A DNA stretch of 64,000 nt from Ceratotherium simum simum (GCF_000283155.1 NW_004454163.1:23712977-23776976); one strand, 5' to 3'; positions 35,896-47,509 are shown, numbered from the stretch's first letter. Made by a program: numbers and translations. The notes: generated from the letters alone by a model not told the origin.

Positions 35896-37059
35896 TTTCT
35901 CTAATTAATCTAGGTTTTTGTTTTTTTTTTAAGTTCCTTATCAGTTTGGATTTCCAAAAAGAATTATAGCCTATTAGACTGTATTAAAAACCAACTAGCT
36001 AAGAATTAATTTTTGGAATCACAAAATATTCAAAACTCATCGCCTCTTCCTTTTCTCTGTGGTTGCTTATGCTTTCTTCTTCCATTCATAATGTCCTTCC
36101 AGACTTTACCACATGTCCAAATCTGACTTGGACTTTAAGATCCAGATTAAATGCACCGTGGTCCGAACAACTTTTCTAAATTCTTGGCTAGAGTGATCAC
36201 TCACTTCTTGTAATGCTTAAAGCACTTTTTCTGTGTTACTCAACTTTGAGTAAGGCAGCTGGATATGACTTACACAATGGCAGAGCCTTGAGGATGAGCT
36301 TGGAGAACAGCTTTCCCAGAACACAACCCAGCCAAGGACTGCCAGGAAACAACTGCAGACAGACCTACCCCGCCAGAGCAGCCACAGCTAGGCTGCTCAG
36401 TGCTCTGGGCAAGGGCAAGTAGGCAGCATCAGAGCCGTGAAAGGGTCTTTGTTCTGAGGATTACTGGTCTCCCATCAGCCCTTTCAGCAAGTCATGCACG
36501 CTTCCACAGAAAGCAGTCCTGTCAGCAGCCTTGTTTCTTTACAAGAAAGGAAAAGATAGATCAGTGTGTGGTGAGGTAGGACTCAGCTTTCTGGATCCTG
36601 GTTGTGATAAGCTGTGTTTCTGGAAGCTTCTCTACTGGCAAGTAGCTTCTCTACTGCTCAGTGGCTGAACTGCTGCTGATTTGGACGGGAAGCTGAGTTA
36701 GCTTGTGTCAGCCTCTGAGCTGGGGGCTATAAGAAAGATTCATACACTAGGGTCCAGGGAGAGATGGAAGAGACCAGATAATGAGACCACTCAACCACAG
36801 GGGAGGTGAGATCAGCTAAGGAAGGAGAGTTGGCAGGCCAAAGGCAAGGTTTCTGCTGCCTATGGTGAGGACAGCCAAACAGAGGTAAACAAACGTACAC
36901 ACCAAAAAAGGCCCAAGTTGTACCATGTTTGGATTAGAACAGGCCAGTCCCCACGCAGAAGCCGTGCCCTTGTCTTAGTTAATCTTGATATTTAAAAGCC
37001 CAGTAGTGACTGAGAATAAATATTTCTCGATATAAGGGATATATATGTGATAGTGTTAG
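35896..37059. other. Unassigned sequence, moderately GC-rich in the middle
   Basis: 36230-36910 stands out by higher GC than its surroundings. A partial tandem repeat AGCTTCTCTACTG occurs at 36625-36637 and 36644-36656. The small frame at 36213-36422 has no domain. It may be an unrecognised LTR-like element or single-copy DNA. Confidence 0.35.
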
Positions 37060-37170
37060 TCAGCATTTCTCAAAAAGACCCAGTCATAAAAATCACCTGG
37101 TGAGCTTTTGTAAAATACAAATTCCCAGGCTCCATCCAGACTTGCTGAATCAGAATCATCAGGGATGATT
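37060..37170 (+). mobile_element. MER5-like hAT-Charlie remnant
   Basis: CAGCATTTCTCAAAAAGACC, then AAAATCACCTGGTGAGCTTTTGTAAAATACAAATTCCCAGGCTCC and TGAATCAGAATC. Good match to the MER5 left half. Confidence 0.8.
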
Positions 37171-37174
37171 TTTC

Positions 37175-37580
37175 TACTAATGTTCCTTGTCTGCTCTAGA
37201 ATCCAATCTGGGATCCCTCATTGTCTTCAGTTGTTATATCGCCTTAGTCTGTGATAGTTCCTCAGTCTTTCCTTGTCTCTCATGACCTTGACACTTTGGA
37301 TAAATACTGGTCAAATATTTGGTAGTGTTCCTCAGTTTGAATTTGTCTGCTGTTTTCTCATGATTAGACTGAGCTTATGCATTATTGAGAAGGCTAACTC
37401 AGAAATGACATGCCTTTCTCAGTGTACCATATCAGGGTGAATATTGACTTTATATTTATATCTGGTGATGTTAACCTTGATTACTTAGTTAAGGCAGTGC
37501 CTGCCAGGATTCTCCACCATGAACTAAATATTTGGGGAATGTCATCTAAAAAGCTGAAAGAACATCTTCTTGGAGATTTG
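37175..37580. repeat. Probable L1 3'-UTR-like old repeat
   Basis: CTCATGATTAGACTGAGCTTATGC, then CTTTCTCAGTGTACCATATCAGGG, then GGTGATGTTAACCTTGATTACTTAGTTAAGGCAGTGCCTGCCAGGATTCTCCACC follow a sequence I know to be dispersed in mammals, probably from an old L1. Family and strand uncertain. Confidence 0.45.
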
Positions 37581-37665
37581 GACACATCTGAGAAATGATA
37601 TCACTATTATTATTATATTTGTTATTATTATTATTTTTAAGAGACTGTGCTTTCTGAGCTGGTAG

Positions 37666-37866
37666 GTTCTTTTTTTTTTTTTTTTTTGCTGAGGATGATT
37701 AGCCTTGAGCTAACATCTGTGCCAGTCTTCCTCTATTTTATATGTGAGTTGCCCCCACCATGTGGTTGACTAATGGTGTACGTCTGTGCCTGAGACCCAA
37801 ACCTGCGAACTTGGGCCACTGAAGCGGAACATGACAAACTTAATCACTATGCCCTGGGGCCAGCCC
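37666..37866 (-). repeat. ERE SINE, short form, with 12-bp target-site duplication
   Basis: Long oligo-T (37669-37687), a single GAGGATGATTAGCCTTGAGCTAACATCTG unit rather than two, then TATGTGAGTTGCCCCC and terminal ATGCCCTGGGGCCAGCCC. Flanked by CTGAGCTGGTAG at 37654-37665 and 37867-37878. Confidence 0.95.
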
Positions 37867-37989
37867 CTGAGCTGGTAGTTTCTGTCTCATTAAAGCTCTA
37901 AGTTTTCTTGACAAACAAATCAGTAATAATTCAGACATCATTGCTTAATGAATACTAAGCTAACCTCACCTTGTGACAGATATTGTGAC

Positions 37990-38522
37990 ATAGCCCAAGT
38001 GCACTTATTTTACCCACCAAGTTGCCTAGATCTTTAACCACATCCCTCTCTCTCCTCTCTTTCTCTCTCTCTCTCAAATGTCTCTTTCCCCTCAGCAGAC
38101 ACATTTTCTCAAGTCTCTTCCACATTTAACAAAAATTATAAACAAAAACTCCTCAAAAACCTCTTTTGACCCTGTGACTGTCTCCTTAGCCACGACCCTT
38201 TCCCCATACTTCCTTCATAGTCAAGCTTCCAGAATATGTAATTTACACCCTATGTCCACTTTCTGTAATTAGCCCAGCCCATGTTATTTTGGCTTTGCTC
38301 CATCAAACAATGAACATTGCTCTTATTAGAGTCATTAAAACCTTTCATTTGACACTTTCCAGTAATTATCTTACTTTACTTCCTGCAGCATTTGACATTG
38401 TTGACCATGCCCTCCTTCCTGAAATGCTTCTGTCTTTCTTGGCTACATGTGCAATACTCTCTCTGGGTTTTCTTTCTGCCTCTCTGGTTGCTCCTCCTTT
38501 ATTTTCCTCTAGCATATTTTAA
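37990..38522 (+). repeat. LINE L2 fragment with reverse-transcriptase remnant
   Basis: Sense L2 from the middle of ORF2. CAAGCTTCCAGAATATG, 'TTTGCTCCATCAAACAATGAAC' and CTTATTAGAGTCATTAAAACC lead into a frame at 38289-38522. That frame reads AAFDIVDHALL, the L2/CR1-type reverse transcriptase motif normally seen as AFDxVDH, where the Asp is catalytic. The flank LLPAAF and the following LPEMLLSFL also match. It then diverges. A CT microsatellite (38045-38075) precedes it. Inactive fragment. Confidence 0.8.
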
Positions 38523-38744
38523 ATCTGCCTGCTTCTAAATAATGTAATAGTCACACTTCCAAAGACTAGAGGGAAAAGTAGTAAATTTATAGAGGAGAAC
38601 CTGACAAACACAACCTTAGCCTTAAAGTTAATATCCCTAGTGATGTCATGTGGTATCAAGTACCCCTGGTATGCCATGATGAGAAGGGTGCTTTCCTTCT
38701 GTGGTATTCTGTCAAAAAACCCATGGCCCAAGTTAAGAGGAGTT

Positions 38745-39288
38745 GACCAAGATGATAACATAGGAGGCTTCTGAGCTCCCCTCCTCCCACAGACACACTG
38801 AATGTACAGCTACATGTGGCGCAATTCCCTCTGAAAGAGATCCAGAAACCAGCTGAAGGACCCCTACACATCAGACAAAGGAGAAAATATCCATATCAAA
38901 ACAGGTAGCAAAGGCTGAGGCACACTCTTGCCATAAATCCCACTCCCTGACACAGCATCACACAGTTTGGGGGGAAGCCCCAACACCTAGCTTTTCCTTG
39001 AGGAGCAAAGGATTTGGACCTCGCATATACCACCTCAACATTTAAGACTCCCACCAGAGCGAAGGGCTCCCCAAACACCTAGCTCTGAAAGCCAGTGGGG
39101 CTTGTGTTCATGAGACCCACAAGACTATAGCAAACCAGGAAGCAATTCTTAATGGCTGAGTGAGCACTCACGAAGGCTATCCCCCAGAGGTCACTGCAGA
39201 GGGAGCAGACAAAGTTACCCTTCTCTCAGTCTTCCCCAGAAAGAGGTTTATCTGCATACTTTAAAAGCTGCTGCCTGAGGGCCAGCCT
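38745..39288 (+). repeat. LINE L1 5' UTR fragment
   Basis: CAAGATGATAACATAGGAGGCTTCTGAGCTCCCCTCCTCCCACAGACACACTGAATG is the start of a mammalian L1 5' UTR. 'CCCTCTGAAAGAGATCCAGAAACCAGCTGAAGGACCCC' and GAGCACTCACG-type text follow. Truncated before ORF1. It is separate from the antisense L1 that begins at 39290. Confidence 0.7.
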
Positions 39289-39289
39289 T

Positions 39290-40551
39290 CTTATTATTTT
39301 TTTGTAGGATGGCTAAATTTTTATTTTTTATTGTGGTAACATTGGGTTTATAATATTATATAAATTTCAGGTGTACATCGTTATATTTTGATTTCTGTGT
39401 AGACTACGTCATGTTCATCACCCAAAGACTAATAACCATCCATCACCATACACATGTGCACAGTCACCCTTTTGCCCTCCTCCCTCCTCCATTCCCCTCT
39501 GGCAAACACCAATCTCATCTCTTTATCTGTGTGTGTGTTTGTTTTTTATTGTTGTTGTTTTTATCTTCTATTTATGAGTGAGATCATATGGCATTTGACT
39601 TTCTCTTTCCGACTATTTCACTTAGCCTACTACCCTCAAGGTCCACCTATGTTGTCGCAAATGGCAAGATTTCATCTTTTTTTTATAGGTGAGTAGTATT
39701 CCATTGTGTATATATACCACATCTTCTTTATCCATTCATCCCCTGGTGGACACTTAGGTTGTTTCCAAGTCTGGGCTATTGTGAGTAACACTGCAATGGA
39801 CATAAGGTGAATATATCTTTACAAATTTGTGTTTTCGTGGTCTTTGGATAAATACCCAGCAGTGGAACTGCTTGATCATATGGTAGATCTAGTCTTAATT
39901 TTTTGAGGAATCTCCGTACTGTTTTCCACAGTGGCCACACCAGTTTATATTCCCACCAGCAGTGTATGAGAGTCCCCTTTGCTCCACATCCTCTCCAACA
40001 CTTGTTATTTCTTGTTAATTATAGCCATTCTGACAGGCATCTCATTGTAGTTTTGATTTGCATTTCCCTAATAATTAGTGCTGTTGAACATCTTTTCATG
40101 TGCTTGTTGGCCATCTGTATATCCTGTTAGGAAAAATGGCTGTTCAAATCTTTTGCTAATTTTTTAATTGGATTGTTTGTTTCTTTGTTGTTGAGATCTT
40201 TGAGTTCTTTATACATTGTGCATATTAACCCCTTATCAGCTATGTGATTTGCAAATATCTTCTCCCAATTGTTAGGTTGTCTTTTCGTATGGTTGATGGT
40301 TTCCTTTGCTGTGCTTTGCTGTGCAGAAGCTTTTTAGTTTGATGTAATCCCATTTGATTATTTTTTCTTTTGTTTCTTTTGCCTGGTGAGACATAGTATT
40401 TGAAAAGACGCTGCAAAGACTGATGTTGAAGAGCAAAAAGTGTACTGTCTATGTTTTCTTCTAAGAGTTTGATGGTTTCAGGTATTATGTTCAAGTCTTT
40501 AATCCATTTTGATTTAATTTTTGTGTATAGTGTAAGATAATGGTCTACTTT
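39290..40551 (-). repeat. LINE L1, antisense, part A (3' UTR and ORF2 end)
   Basis: A well-preserved L1 3' end in antisense. From left it reads TTTTTATTGTGGTAACATTGGG, then 'GTATTCCATTGTGTATATATACCACATCTTCTTTATCC', TTCCCACCAGCAGTGTATGAGAG, 'GTTGATGGTTTCCTTTGCTGTGC' and TAATCCATTTTGATTTAATTTTTGTG. Better conserved than the L1 at 30-33 kb, so younger. Interrupted at 40552 by a solo LTR. Confidence 0.92.
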
Positions 40552-41066
40552 TGTAACTGAGCAAGGGCTTGTTCTGCTCACCACAACCCTGAAGCGAATC
40601 CATTGCAAATAAGTCTGTGGTCCAGAAAGGGATTTATTTGATTAGCCAGCAAAATCGGAAGATGGTGGACTCATGTCCCAATGACCATCTTAGGCAAGCC
40701 CATAATCTTGAGGCAGTTATGTAGGGACTAGTGGGCTATGAAGGAGAGGCTCAGGAATGTTGACCATCTGGCATCAGTGACTGGGGACACCATACCAGGT
40801 CTTTCAGTTGTCATCAATGATGGATGCCAGCATAGATGTTCTTGTCTGAGAAGGTCACCATGTTCCTAGGAAACTCAAAAGAACAGTCATCATCTATCAC
40901 TATTGGGAGGTACATGTGTCAGCCAGGATTATGTTCCCAGAGGGAAGCATTTATTTCCTAGGCTACATGTAAGGCAAAACATATACAGCTTGAGTGAGCT
41001 AATCAGAGGTTATTCTAAGTTACAACATGGCTTCTCTCATGTCAACCTTGCTTCGGGCCAGTATCA
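40552..41066 (-). repeat. Solo LTR of an endogenous retrovirus nested in L1
   Basis: 515 bp with TG...CA ends (TGTAACTGAG at left, CAGTATCA at right). It splits L1 text that is contiguous once removed (TGGTCTACTTT | CTTTTGCATGTGG). Flanking 4-bp repeats are CTTT (40548-40551) and CTTG (41067-41070), one mismatch. Read on the minus strand it begins TGATACTGGCCC. It has AATAAA (plus-strand TTTATT at 40633-40638) about 85 bp from its end, and finishes GCTCAGTTACA, the layout of an LTR. The 4-bp duplication and ends suggest class I (ERV1-type). No internal viral genes are present, and I did not recognise the family. Confidence 0.75.
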
Positions 41067-41070
41067 CTTG

Positions 41071-41326
41071 CACTCTTTTGCATGTGGCTGTCCAGTTTTC
41101 CCAATACCATTTACTGAGGAGACTTTCCTCTCTCCATTGTGTGTTCTTGGCTCCCTTGTCGAAAACTAGCTATTCATAGATGTGTGGGTTTATTTCTGGG
41201 CTCTCAATTCTGTTCCATTGATCTATGTGTTTGTTTTTGTGCCAGTGCCATGCTGTTTTGATTACTATAGCTTTGTAGTATATTTCAAAATCAGAGAGTG
41301 TGATACCTCCAGCTTTGTTCTTTAAT
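41071..41326 (-). repeat. LINE L1, antisense, part B (ORF2)
   Basis: GCATGTGGCTGTCCAGTTTTCCCAATACCATTTACTGAGGAGAC, then 'TCAATTCTGTTCCATTGATCTATGTG' and 'GATTACTATAGCTTTGTAGTATA' continue the same L1 upstream into ORF2. The copy is 5'-truncated at about 41326. Confidence 0.92.
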
Positions 41327-41689
41327 CCAGTGGGCACTAGGGGCTGGCTGGATCCTCCCTAGCGACTGGGGAACCTGGAAGACACCTCTCCCACCTGCTC
41401 CTTCCAACCTGCTCCAAGTCCCCAGTTTCTCCTTGCAAGGATCTTGTACACATGTCTGTGCCCCAGCTTTTATGGCTCCTGTGGAATGGATGGGCTGGAT
41501 CACCTGCCTCTGATAGCCAAAGAGGCTTTCATTTACAGGTTGGAAATAAATGAAAGGAGACAAATACAACTACTAGGAAAGTCTTTTGGATGTCTATGGT
41601 AAGACTTTAACTGGTAGGTGGCAATACGTTTCATGGGTGTGTTCGACGAGCTTAACAGGTCAGAAGTAAAGGATGGTTTTTAGTTTTGT
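41327..41689. other. Unassigned sequence
   Basis: Begins TGGGCACTAGGGGCTGGC. GC-richer to 41520. The minus open frame at 41291-41569 starts in this stretch and runs into L1; no domain seen. Confidence 0.35.
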
Positions 41690-41870
41690 AAAGCATATTT
41701 TTCATGTATGATCAGTTCTTTTGTTAACCCTTGCAGCAACTCTCTGAGGTTTCATTATACAATATTTCCATTTTACACATGAGCAAGCTGAGGTAAAACA
41801 GCTTGTGTAGGGTCACACCAAGAGCCAGAGTCATTGCTCAAAATGTTGCTATTTTCAGCTGTGCTGATTA
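41690..41870 (-). repeat. MIR SINE
   Basis: GTTAACCCTTGCAGCAACTCTCTGAGG, then TTCCATTTTACACATGAGCAAGCTGAGGTAAAACAGCTTGTGTAGGGTCACACC matches antisense MIR. Confidence 0.75.
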
Positions 41871-42634
41871 CTGAAAATGTTTTTTTGGTTCGTTTGTTTG
41901 TTCGCTTATTTTGCTAAAAATGAACCCTCTCTAACTTGTATAGAGGAAATTTTTCCTTCCACTCTTTGAAGTGTTGTGACTTCTCTCCATTTTTAAGGTT
42001 TCTTTGTTTAACCTTGTAGGCTTGGCTAAACCAAGACGTGTGACAAAAAGTGCTGCTGGGTTCCAGGTCTTCATTTGTGCTTTGGTGATGCAGTGCTGGG
42101 TAGGACTTGACTGAGCTGACCAAATTCCTTAATTGTTCCAAGAGAATTATAGGAAATACAGAGGGATGGGTGTCCATTTTGGTTGAGCCCCATGCTATGG
42201 GATGACATATTCATTTTACTCATCTTCCTTAGGACATTCTGATTTTGTTTGTTTGTTTGTTAAATCTCTCATAGTAACAACTCCTATTTAAGAAGTACTC
42301 TTGAAATATCTATTGAAAATTTCAAATAGTCCAAATGACCAAAATTCTTGCTATACTTTAGACTAGAACTATTAGGTAATATATTTCTTCATAAAGAAGG
42401 TGCTGTTTAGGGGATTAGAGATTTTGAGCTTATTAAATCCATTACAAATCTTTATAATAAAAGTTTTTAGTTATTTTTATAGTTTAGTTAATTCATATAG
42501 TAGAATTTAATAGCCTAAATTCTATAGTGTAAATCCCTGCAAAATTTTTCCCTTTCTTGGATTTAGGAAATGTTATTTTGATTGACTTTTACCACAGCAG
42601 GTATTTTTGGTCTCTTGTGTGTAACAGCTAAATG
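41871..42634. other. Unassigned sequence
   Basis: Contains (GTTT)n runs at 41893-41906 and 42247-42262. No gene recognised. Confidence 0.35.
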
Positions 42635-42760
42635 TGCAGTAATGGTCCCTGTCCCCAGGCCAATTTGAGAGACAAAACATATAGAAAAAATAATAAAAAG
42701 CAGTATAGGTTACATGTCTGATGACAAGTACTGACAGGGAGAACAACTGAAATTTAGGGA
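42635..42760 (-). repeat. LINE L2-like fragment
   Basis: ATGGTCCCTGTCCCCAGGCCAATTTGAGAGACAAAACATATAG and GATGACAAGTACTGACAGGG resemble antisense L2. Weak. Confidence 0.45.
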
Positions 42761-44739
42761 AGAGAGAGCTCACTATGCACTAAGAGGAGTCAGGAGAAAC
42801 GTAGCAGGGGGAAAAAAATGAGTTAAGTAGAAATTTAAGGATTGAAAGGTCTTGAAAACAGCCTAAATGGGAATTAAGTAAGAGAGTTGGAGGAAGGAAT
42901 AATTAAACTCCATACTGAGGGCGAGCATGAGTATCTCATGACTTATGATCCATCTCCCAGGAAGAGGCATTCTTGAAAAAATTGTTCATGTGAGGGGAGT
43001 GAGAGAAGAGGGAGCATAGGCAGGAAAGTGCAGCGGAACACATAGGTAGACTGCCTGTGGGCAACCCTTTCAGATCTCTACGGTTCCTTCCTCGGTCGTC
43101 CAGTGGAGGAATAGCTATACTCCGCATCTGTCGTTCATGATCTCTTACCCCAGATCTTTGGGAACTTGCTCCTCAGGCCCAGTGGATGAAAGCCTTTTTA
43201 GTTTGTGTGAGACACAGACTACCAGGAAAGATGTTGTTTTTATTCTGCAGTGAGGCCCTTGCGCTTCTAACAATGATTTACACAAGTGTGGTATAAATCC
43301 TTCTCTGAACCAACAGACTAAGAGAAGATTGTAGCCGTATCATTTGTTTTCTGTTCATTGTTGAAGTGTTATATTGCTTTACAAAAATGGAGTGATTTTC
43401 AGAGGATATAAAATTATCTAAACTCACAGAGACCAAGAAGTATCTGATTTGTGGCCAAGCTCTGAATGAAAGTTCGTCTTTTACGTGGTACAATACAAAC
43501 AAAAACTGATTCTTCAGACAGTTGTTGCTTAGGGTGTAGCTTCTATTCCAATTATCCAGGAATTCAGAGCCCCTTTTGAGGATAATCGCATCTTAGTGTT
43601 ATTTTATTTTGAAGAATTTAAACATTTTTATTTTTCATGGTTTTATTTTGATAAATATACATTATTAGAATAATCATATTTTGGTAATGTACATTAGAAT
43701 TTCATAAAATGTGCAATTAAAAATCTCTAAACTATTTACATAATGGTTTTGAAAGGTAAACTTAACTTTGTATCATGAAGTGAGGTCAATAGATACCCTG
43801 TTCTACCTTTACTTCAAATTAATTGTCAGGCTAGATTTTATGATGTTAGATCAGTTAGATATGAGAATTCCAAGGATATAAGCAACAAAAAGATAATAAA
43901 AGCATACATATAATTAATAATTAAGAAATTTTTTGAAGTAATTTTTCAGTTAACCTGTTTAACCTGCTATGAAGGTAAATTAAGTTGGATGTTACAGACT
44001 CCAGATCTCAGAACACTTCATACGTTATTTTACCAAATATTCCAGTTAATTATCTCAGGTTTTCTTAGCCAAAGAAAATCCATATAAATCCATATAAAAT
44101 ATATTAAATTAAAGAACCATTGAAAAATACACAGCACTCAAATAAGTGTAAATTTAAAATATGAGTCAATGTAGTTTTCCAAGATTTAAAAAGGATTTTG
44201 GCAAAATTTTAATAAGTGCCCAAGTGAAGAGAAGAAAATACTTCTGGTTTTTGAACTGTCTGAAATTCAGCAGGAATGAAAATTATTTCAGGTTTAATGC
44301 AATCAAACCTTCGCAAAGGTCTTTGCCGGGATAAAATGAGAACTATTAATAAACATAAAATTAAAGAATAATTATAAACTTCCCTTGAGTGAGCCATAGT
44401 TATTTTATTTAGTGGGAAACTTTGTGTCTCCTTCTTTTTAGCTCTTGCTGAAGGAGTGCCAGAAACGATTTGGGAGTGTTCACTGAAGTAAAATGAGAAA
44501 TAAGAAAGAAGGGACAAGGAAACAGGGAGATGAGGAAAAATGTCTGACCTCCAATGCACGAATCTATTGGGAAAATAGAATTTTTTATTTTGCCAAGCAT
44601 TTGTTGAAGTTCAAATAAGCAGAAGAATAAAAATCTTTTCTTGGGAAAAAGAAGTGGCACTCACATCTTATGAAAATTAAAATGTTGAGGTCATTATACA
44701 CTTTCATTCATAGTGCATTTTCCTTCATTTAAAAATTTT
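42761..44739. other. Large unassigned stretch
   Basis: About 2 kb. 42940-43140 is moderately GC-rich with several CpGs. 43590-44200 is very AT-rich. 44200-44660 has two overlapping minus frames (116 and 83 codons) with no recognisable family or exon signals, so I do not call a gene. Confidence 0.4.
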
Positions 44740-45390
44740 TCTGAAATTATTTTTTAACAAAAATTGCACATTTTAAGTTGTACCATATAAGATTTTGATA
44801 TACATATACACAGTGAAATGATTACTACAGTCAAGCTAATAAACATATCCATCTCTTCACATAGTTACCATTTTGTTTGTGTGTGTGTGTGGTAAGAGTA
44901 CCTGAGATCTACTCTCTCAGCAAATTTCCAGTATATAATACAGGATTATTAACTATAGTCACCATGCTGTACATTAGCTCTCTAGAACTTATTTATCCTA
45001 CATAATTGCAACTCTGTACCCTTTGACAAACATCTTTCCATTTCCTCTGCCTCCTTGCTCCTGGTAACCACCATTCTACTCTCTGCTTTTATGAATTCGA
45101 CTTTTTTAGATTCCATGTATAAGTGAGATCATGTAGTATTTTTCTTTCTGTGTCTGGCATATTTCACTTAACATAATATCTTCAAGGTTCATCCATGTTG
45201 TTGCAAATGGCAGGATTTCCTTCCTTATTATGGCTGAATAATATTCTATTGTATGTATATACCACATTTTCTTTGTTCATTCATCCATTGATGGATAACA
45301 GGTTGTTTCCATATCTTGGCTATTGTGCATGATGCTGCAGTGAACATGGGAGCACAGACATCTCTTGGAGGTATTGATTTCCTTTGTATT
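44740..45390 (-). repeat. LINE L1 3' end, antisense
   Basis: GCACATTTTAAGTTGTACCATATAAG, GCAACTCTGTACCCTTTGACAAACATC, 'CATGTATAAGTGAGATCATGTAGTATTT', then 'GGCTGAATAATATTCTATTGTATGTATATACCAC' and 'GATGCTGCAGTGAACATGGG'. An older subfamily than 39290-41326. Contains a short (GT)n at 44877-44893. Confidence 0.9.
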
Positions 45391-45414
45391 GTTTAGTACA
45401 ACTGCAATTAAACA

Positions 45415-45570
45415 TTTATTTGTGTGTGCCTTTTGCTAAGCTCTAAGCTCCCTGAGAGAAAAAATGGAATCTCTGGTCCTTTACTTAGTTTCTAAGACTC
45501 AGCACAGTGACTGACACCTACTAGGGCACAGCAAGTAGTCATTGCATGAATTAATGATGCAAATAAAATG
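45415..45570 (+). repeat. LINE L2 3'-end fragment
   Basis: CTCTAAGCTCCCTGAGAGAAAAAATGG, then AAGACTCAGCACAGTGACTGACACC and GTAGTCATTGCATGAATTAATGA. Sense L2 3' end. Confidence 0.7.
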
Positions 45571-46261
45571 AAAAACTGAACCCACAGGGAAAGTTAAAAG
45601 AGGATGTTGGATTATTTTATTAATTAAGAAAAGACTCATCAAAGATTTTGTGGAGATAAATGAAGACTACACATATGAAAACATACAGAGACTCTTCATT
45701 CAGAACTCACTATAGCAAGGGTGTCAGTCACCATCTCTTGTGTTTGGCAGAGACTCAGAGGAGGCAGAGGAGTGGGAAAGCTTTATAGTGGGAAAAAGAG
45801 AAGGCTTCAGGTATGCCCTGATTGGAGGCTGTTGGCATGGGGAAGCTGGAGGGGGGCTGGAGGGGGGCTAACCAGAAGCAGGTTATGTAGTGGTTCGAAG
45901 AGCATATTTGACTTCTCTGGTTGGCCCTGAGTTGGGAGAGGGGGTAAAAATTAGGAAATCTGTCATCATTGACCAAGTCTGACCATTCTAGGCCAACTGT
46001 GGTTTGGCTTCCCTGGCTTGTTGCTGCCAGAGGTTATGGGTCTGAGTTCTATTGTCATATATGGTCTGGCCATGTCCATTTGTTTATTAAGTCTCTTAAT
46101 TAATGTTCCTCAAATATGTGACAGTTTGAGAGCCTTATTTGATTTTTCCCCCTAAATTTTATCTCTGTTACCAGATATATGGTAGGTGCTTAACATATAT
46201 TTGTGGGATGGTGAGGAATGGGAAGAGAAGAGGGCTGAAGTCCTGTCTCTGCCTCACCCCA
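45571..46261. other. Unassigned sequence
   Basis: Contains a perfect short tandem (GGAGGGGGGCT twice) at about 45847-45868. No gene recognised; the 45721-45930 frame is chance. Confidence 0.35.
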
Positions 46262-46596
46262 AGACTGTGCTATCCAGTGCAATAGCCACCAGCCACAGAT
46301 AGCTGGTGAGCACCTGAAATGTAGCTGGTTTGAACTGAGATGTGCTGTAAGCGTAAAATACACACTGAATGTCCAAGACTTCATATGAAAGAATGCCAAC
46401 TTTCTCATTAACTGTTTTTAAAATAATTAATAAATGTTCAAGTGATAATATTTTGGATATGTTAGGTTAAATAAATATATCATTCATATTAATTTCACTG
46501 TTTCTTTTTACCTTTTTTTTTTTTAAATGTGGTTACTAGAAAATCTAAGATTACATATGTGGCTTGGATTTATATTTCTACTGGACAGTGCTGACC
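46262..46596 (-). mobile_element. hAT-type DNA transposon relic, copy 1
   Basis: GACTGTGCTATCCAGTGCAATAGCCACCAGCCAC at the left and TTTCTACTGGACAGTGCTGACC at the right are degenerate inverted ends of the CAGTGCTGTCCA type used by hAT-Charlie elements such as MER33. The internal 'ATTAATTTCACTGTTTCTTTTTACC' and GTGGTTACTAGAAAATCTAAGATTACATATGTGGC match the copy at 48060-48636. Non-coding. Confidence 0.7.
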
Positions 46597-46714
46597 CAAG
46601 GTAGCCTTTTTGTGCATAAGTTTCCTCTTCAATAAAATAAGGCAAATAATTTCTATGGCATGTTCCTTTTTCATTGCCTCAATATAAAGGTATCTGAAAA
46701 GGCTGGAAATAAAT

Positions 46715-46860
46715 TAGTACATTCATTCATTAATTCATCAAAATATGTTGTGTGTTTACTATGTCTCAGACAATAAGCTAGAGATTGCTCATTCTTGAGT
46801 AATTCCCAATCCTTGCCTTTGACAACTTGGAGAGCGAGACTTAAATAGTGATTTGTTTGG
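46715..46860 (-). repeat. LINE L2 3'-end fragment
   Basis: ATTCATTCATTAATTCATCAAAATATGTTG, then GTTTACTATGTCTCAGACAATAAGC and CCAATCCTTGCCTTTGACAACTTGGAG. Antisense L2 3' end. Confidence 0.6.
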
Positions 46861-47049
46861 TAGGCATACAAAACTACTTAAACCCCAGAAAAGTTCATGG
46901 GAAAATGCTCTTGCAGCCTGATTCTCACAATTATATATCAATATGTTATAACTAATTTCTCTGAAAAAAGTAAAAATAACACCAAAAATATGTGAAAATT
47001 CATTCACCTCAGGAAGATCATTGTTTACACATTTTCGTGAACCAAGACC

Positions 47050-47240
47050 TGTTTCAGTTCTGATTTTTTTTTTCCATTTACAAGCTGTATGACCTTGATA
47101 AGCCTCTGAACCCTATGGGAATCGTGGTCTCCTCCCCCACAAACTGGGTTTACCTCATGAGATTGCTCTGAGGCTCAAACAAGATGATATGTGTGAAAAA
47201 CCAAGATAAATATGAAGGATAATTATGGTTATTATTAGAA
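47050..47240 (+). repeat. MIR SINE
   Basis: CCATTTACAAGCTGTATGACCTTGATAAGCCTCTGAACC, then TTTACCTCATGAGATTGCTCTGAGGCTCAAACAAGATGATATG. Sense MIR core and 3' half. Confidence 0.75.
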
Positions 47241-47499
47241 ACAATTATGGCGATTACGTTAAAATGAGGGTACTGGGAAAAGAGCAGTTTGGGGACCCAC
47301 AAAATAATTTTTAGCTTATATAGATTCTAAGACAACTAGAAGAAGCCAAATAAAGAAGCATAAACATGCAAAACATGGTACATAATATCATGATCTAACC
47401 CTTCACATGATTTTTTTTTTAAAAAATCATTTTTCTAAACTGCCTTCAAGATTGAAGTGAACCAATGGATGACTGAAAGCTCTCAGGAAGAAACTAGTT
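47241..47499. other. Unassigned sequence
   Basis: No gene or repeat recognised. Confidence 0.3.
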
Positions 47500-47509
47500 C
47501 AGGGCTGCA

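Noticed and set aside
40240..40608. 122-codon minus-strand frame
   Set aside because: It is the decayed ORF2 tail of the antisense L1, running into the inserted LTR; not a host gene.
38745..41326. L1 5' UTR followed by antisense L1 as a single twin-primed insertion
   Set aside because: Twin priming inverts the 5' part upstream of the 3' part. Here the sense 5' UTR abuts the tail end of the antisense copy, so two separate insertions fit better.
44209..44660. Overlapping minus-strand frames of 116 and 83 codons
   Set aside because: No similarity to a known family that I can see, two competing frames, AT-rich context, no acceptor/donor pair that would make a sensible exon.
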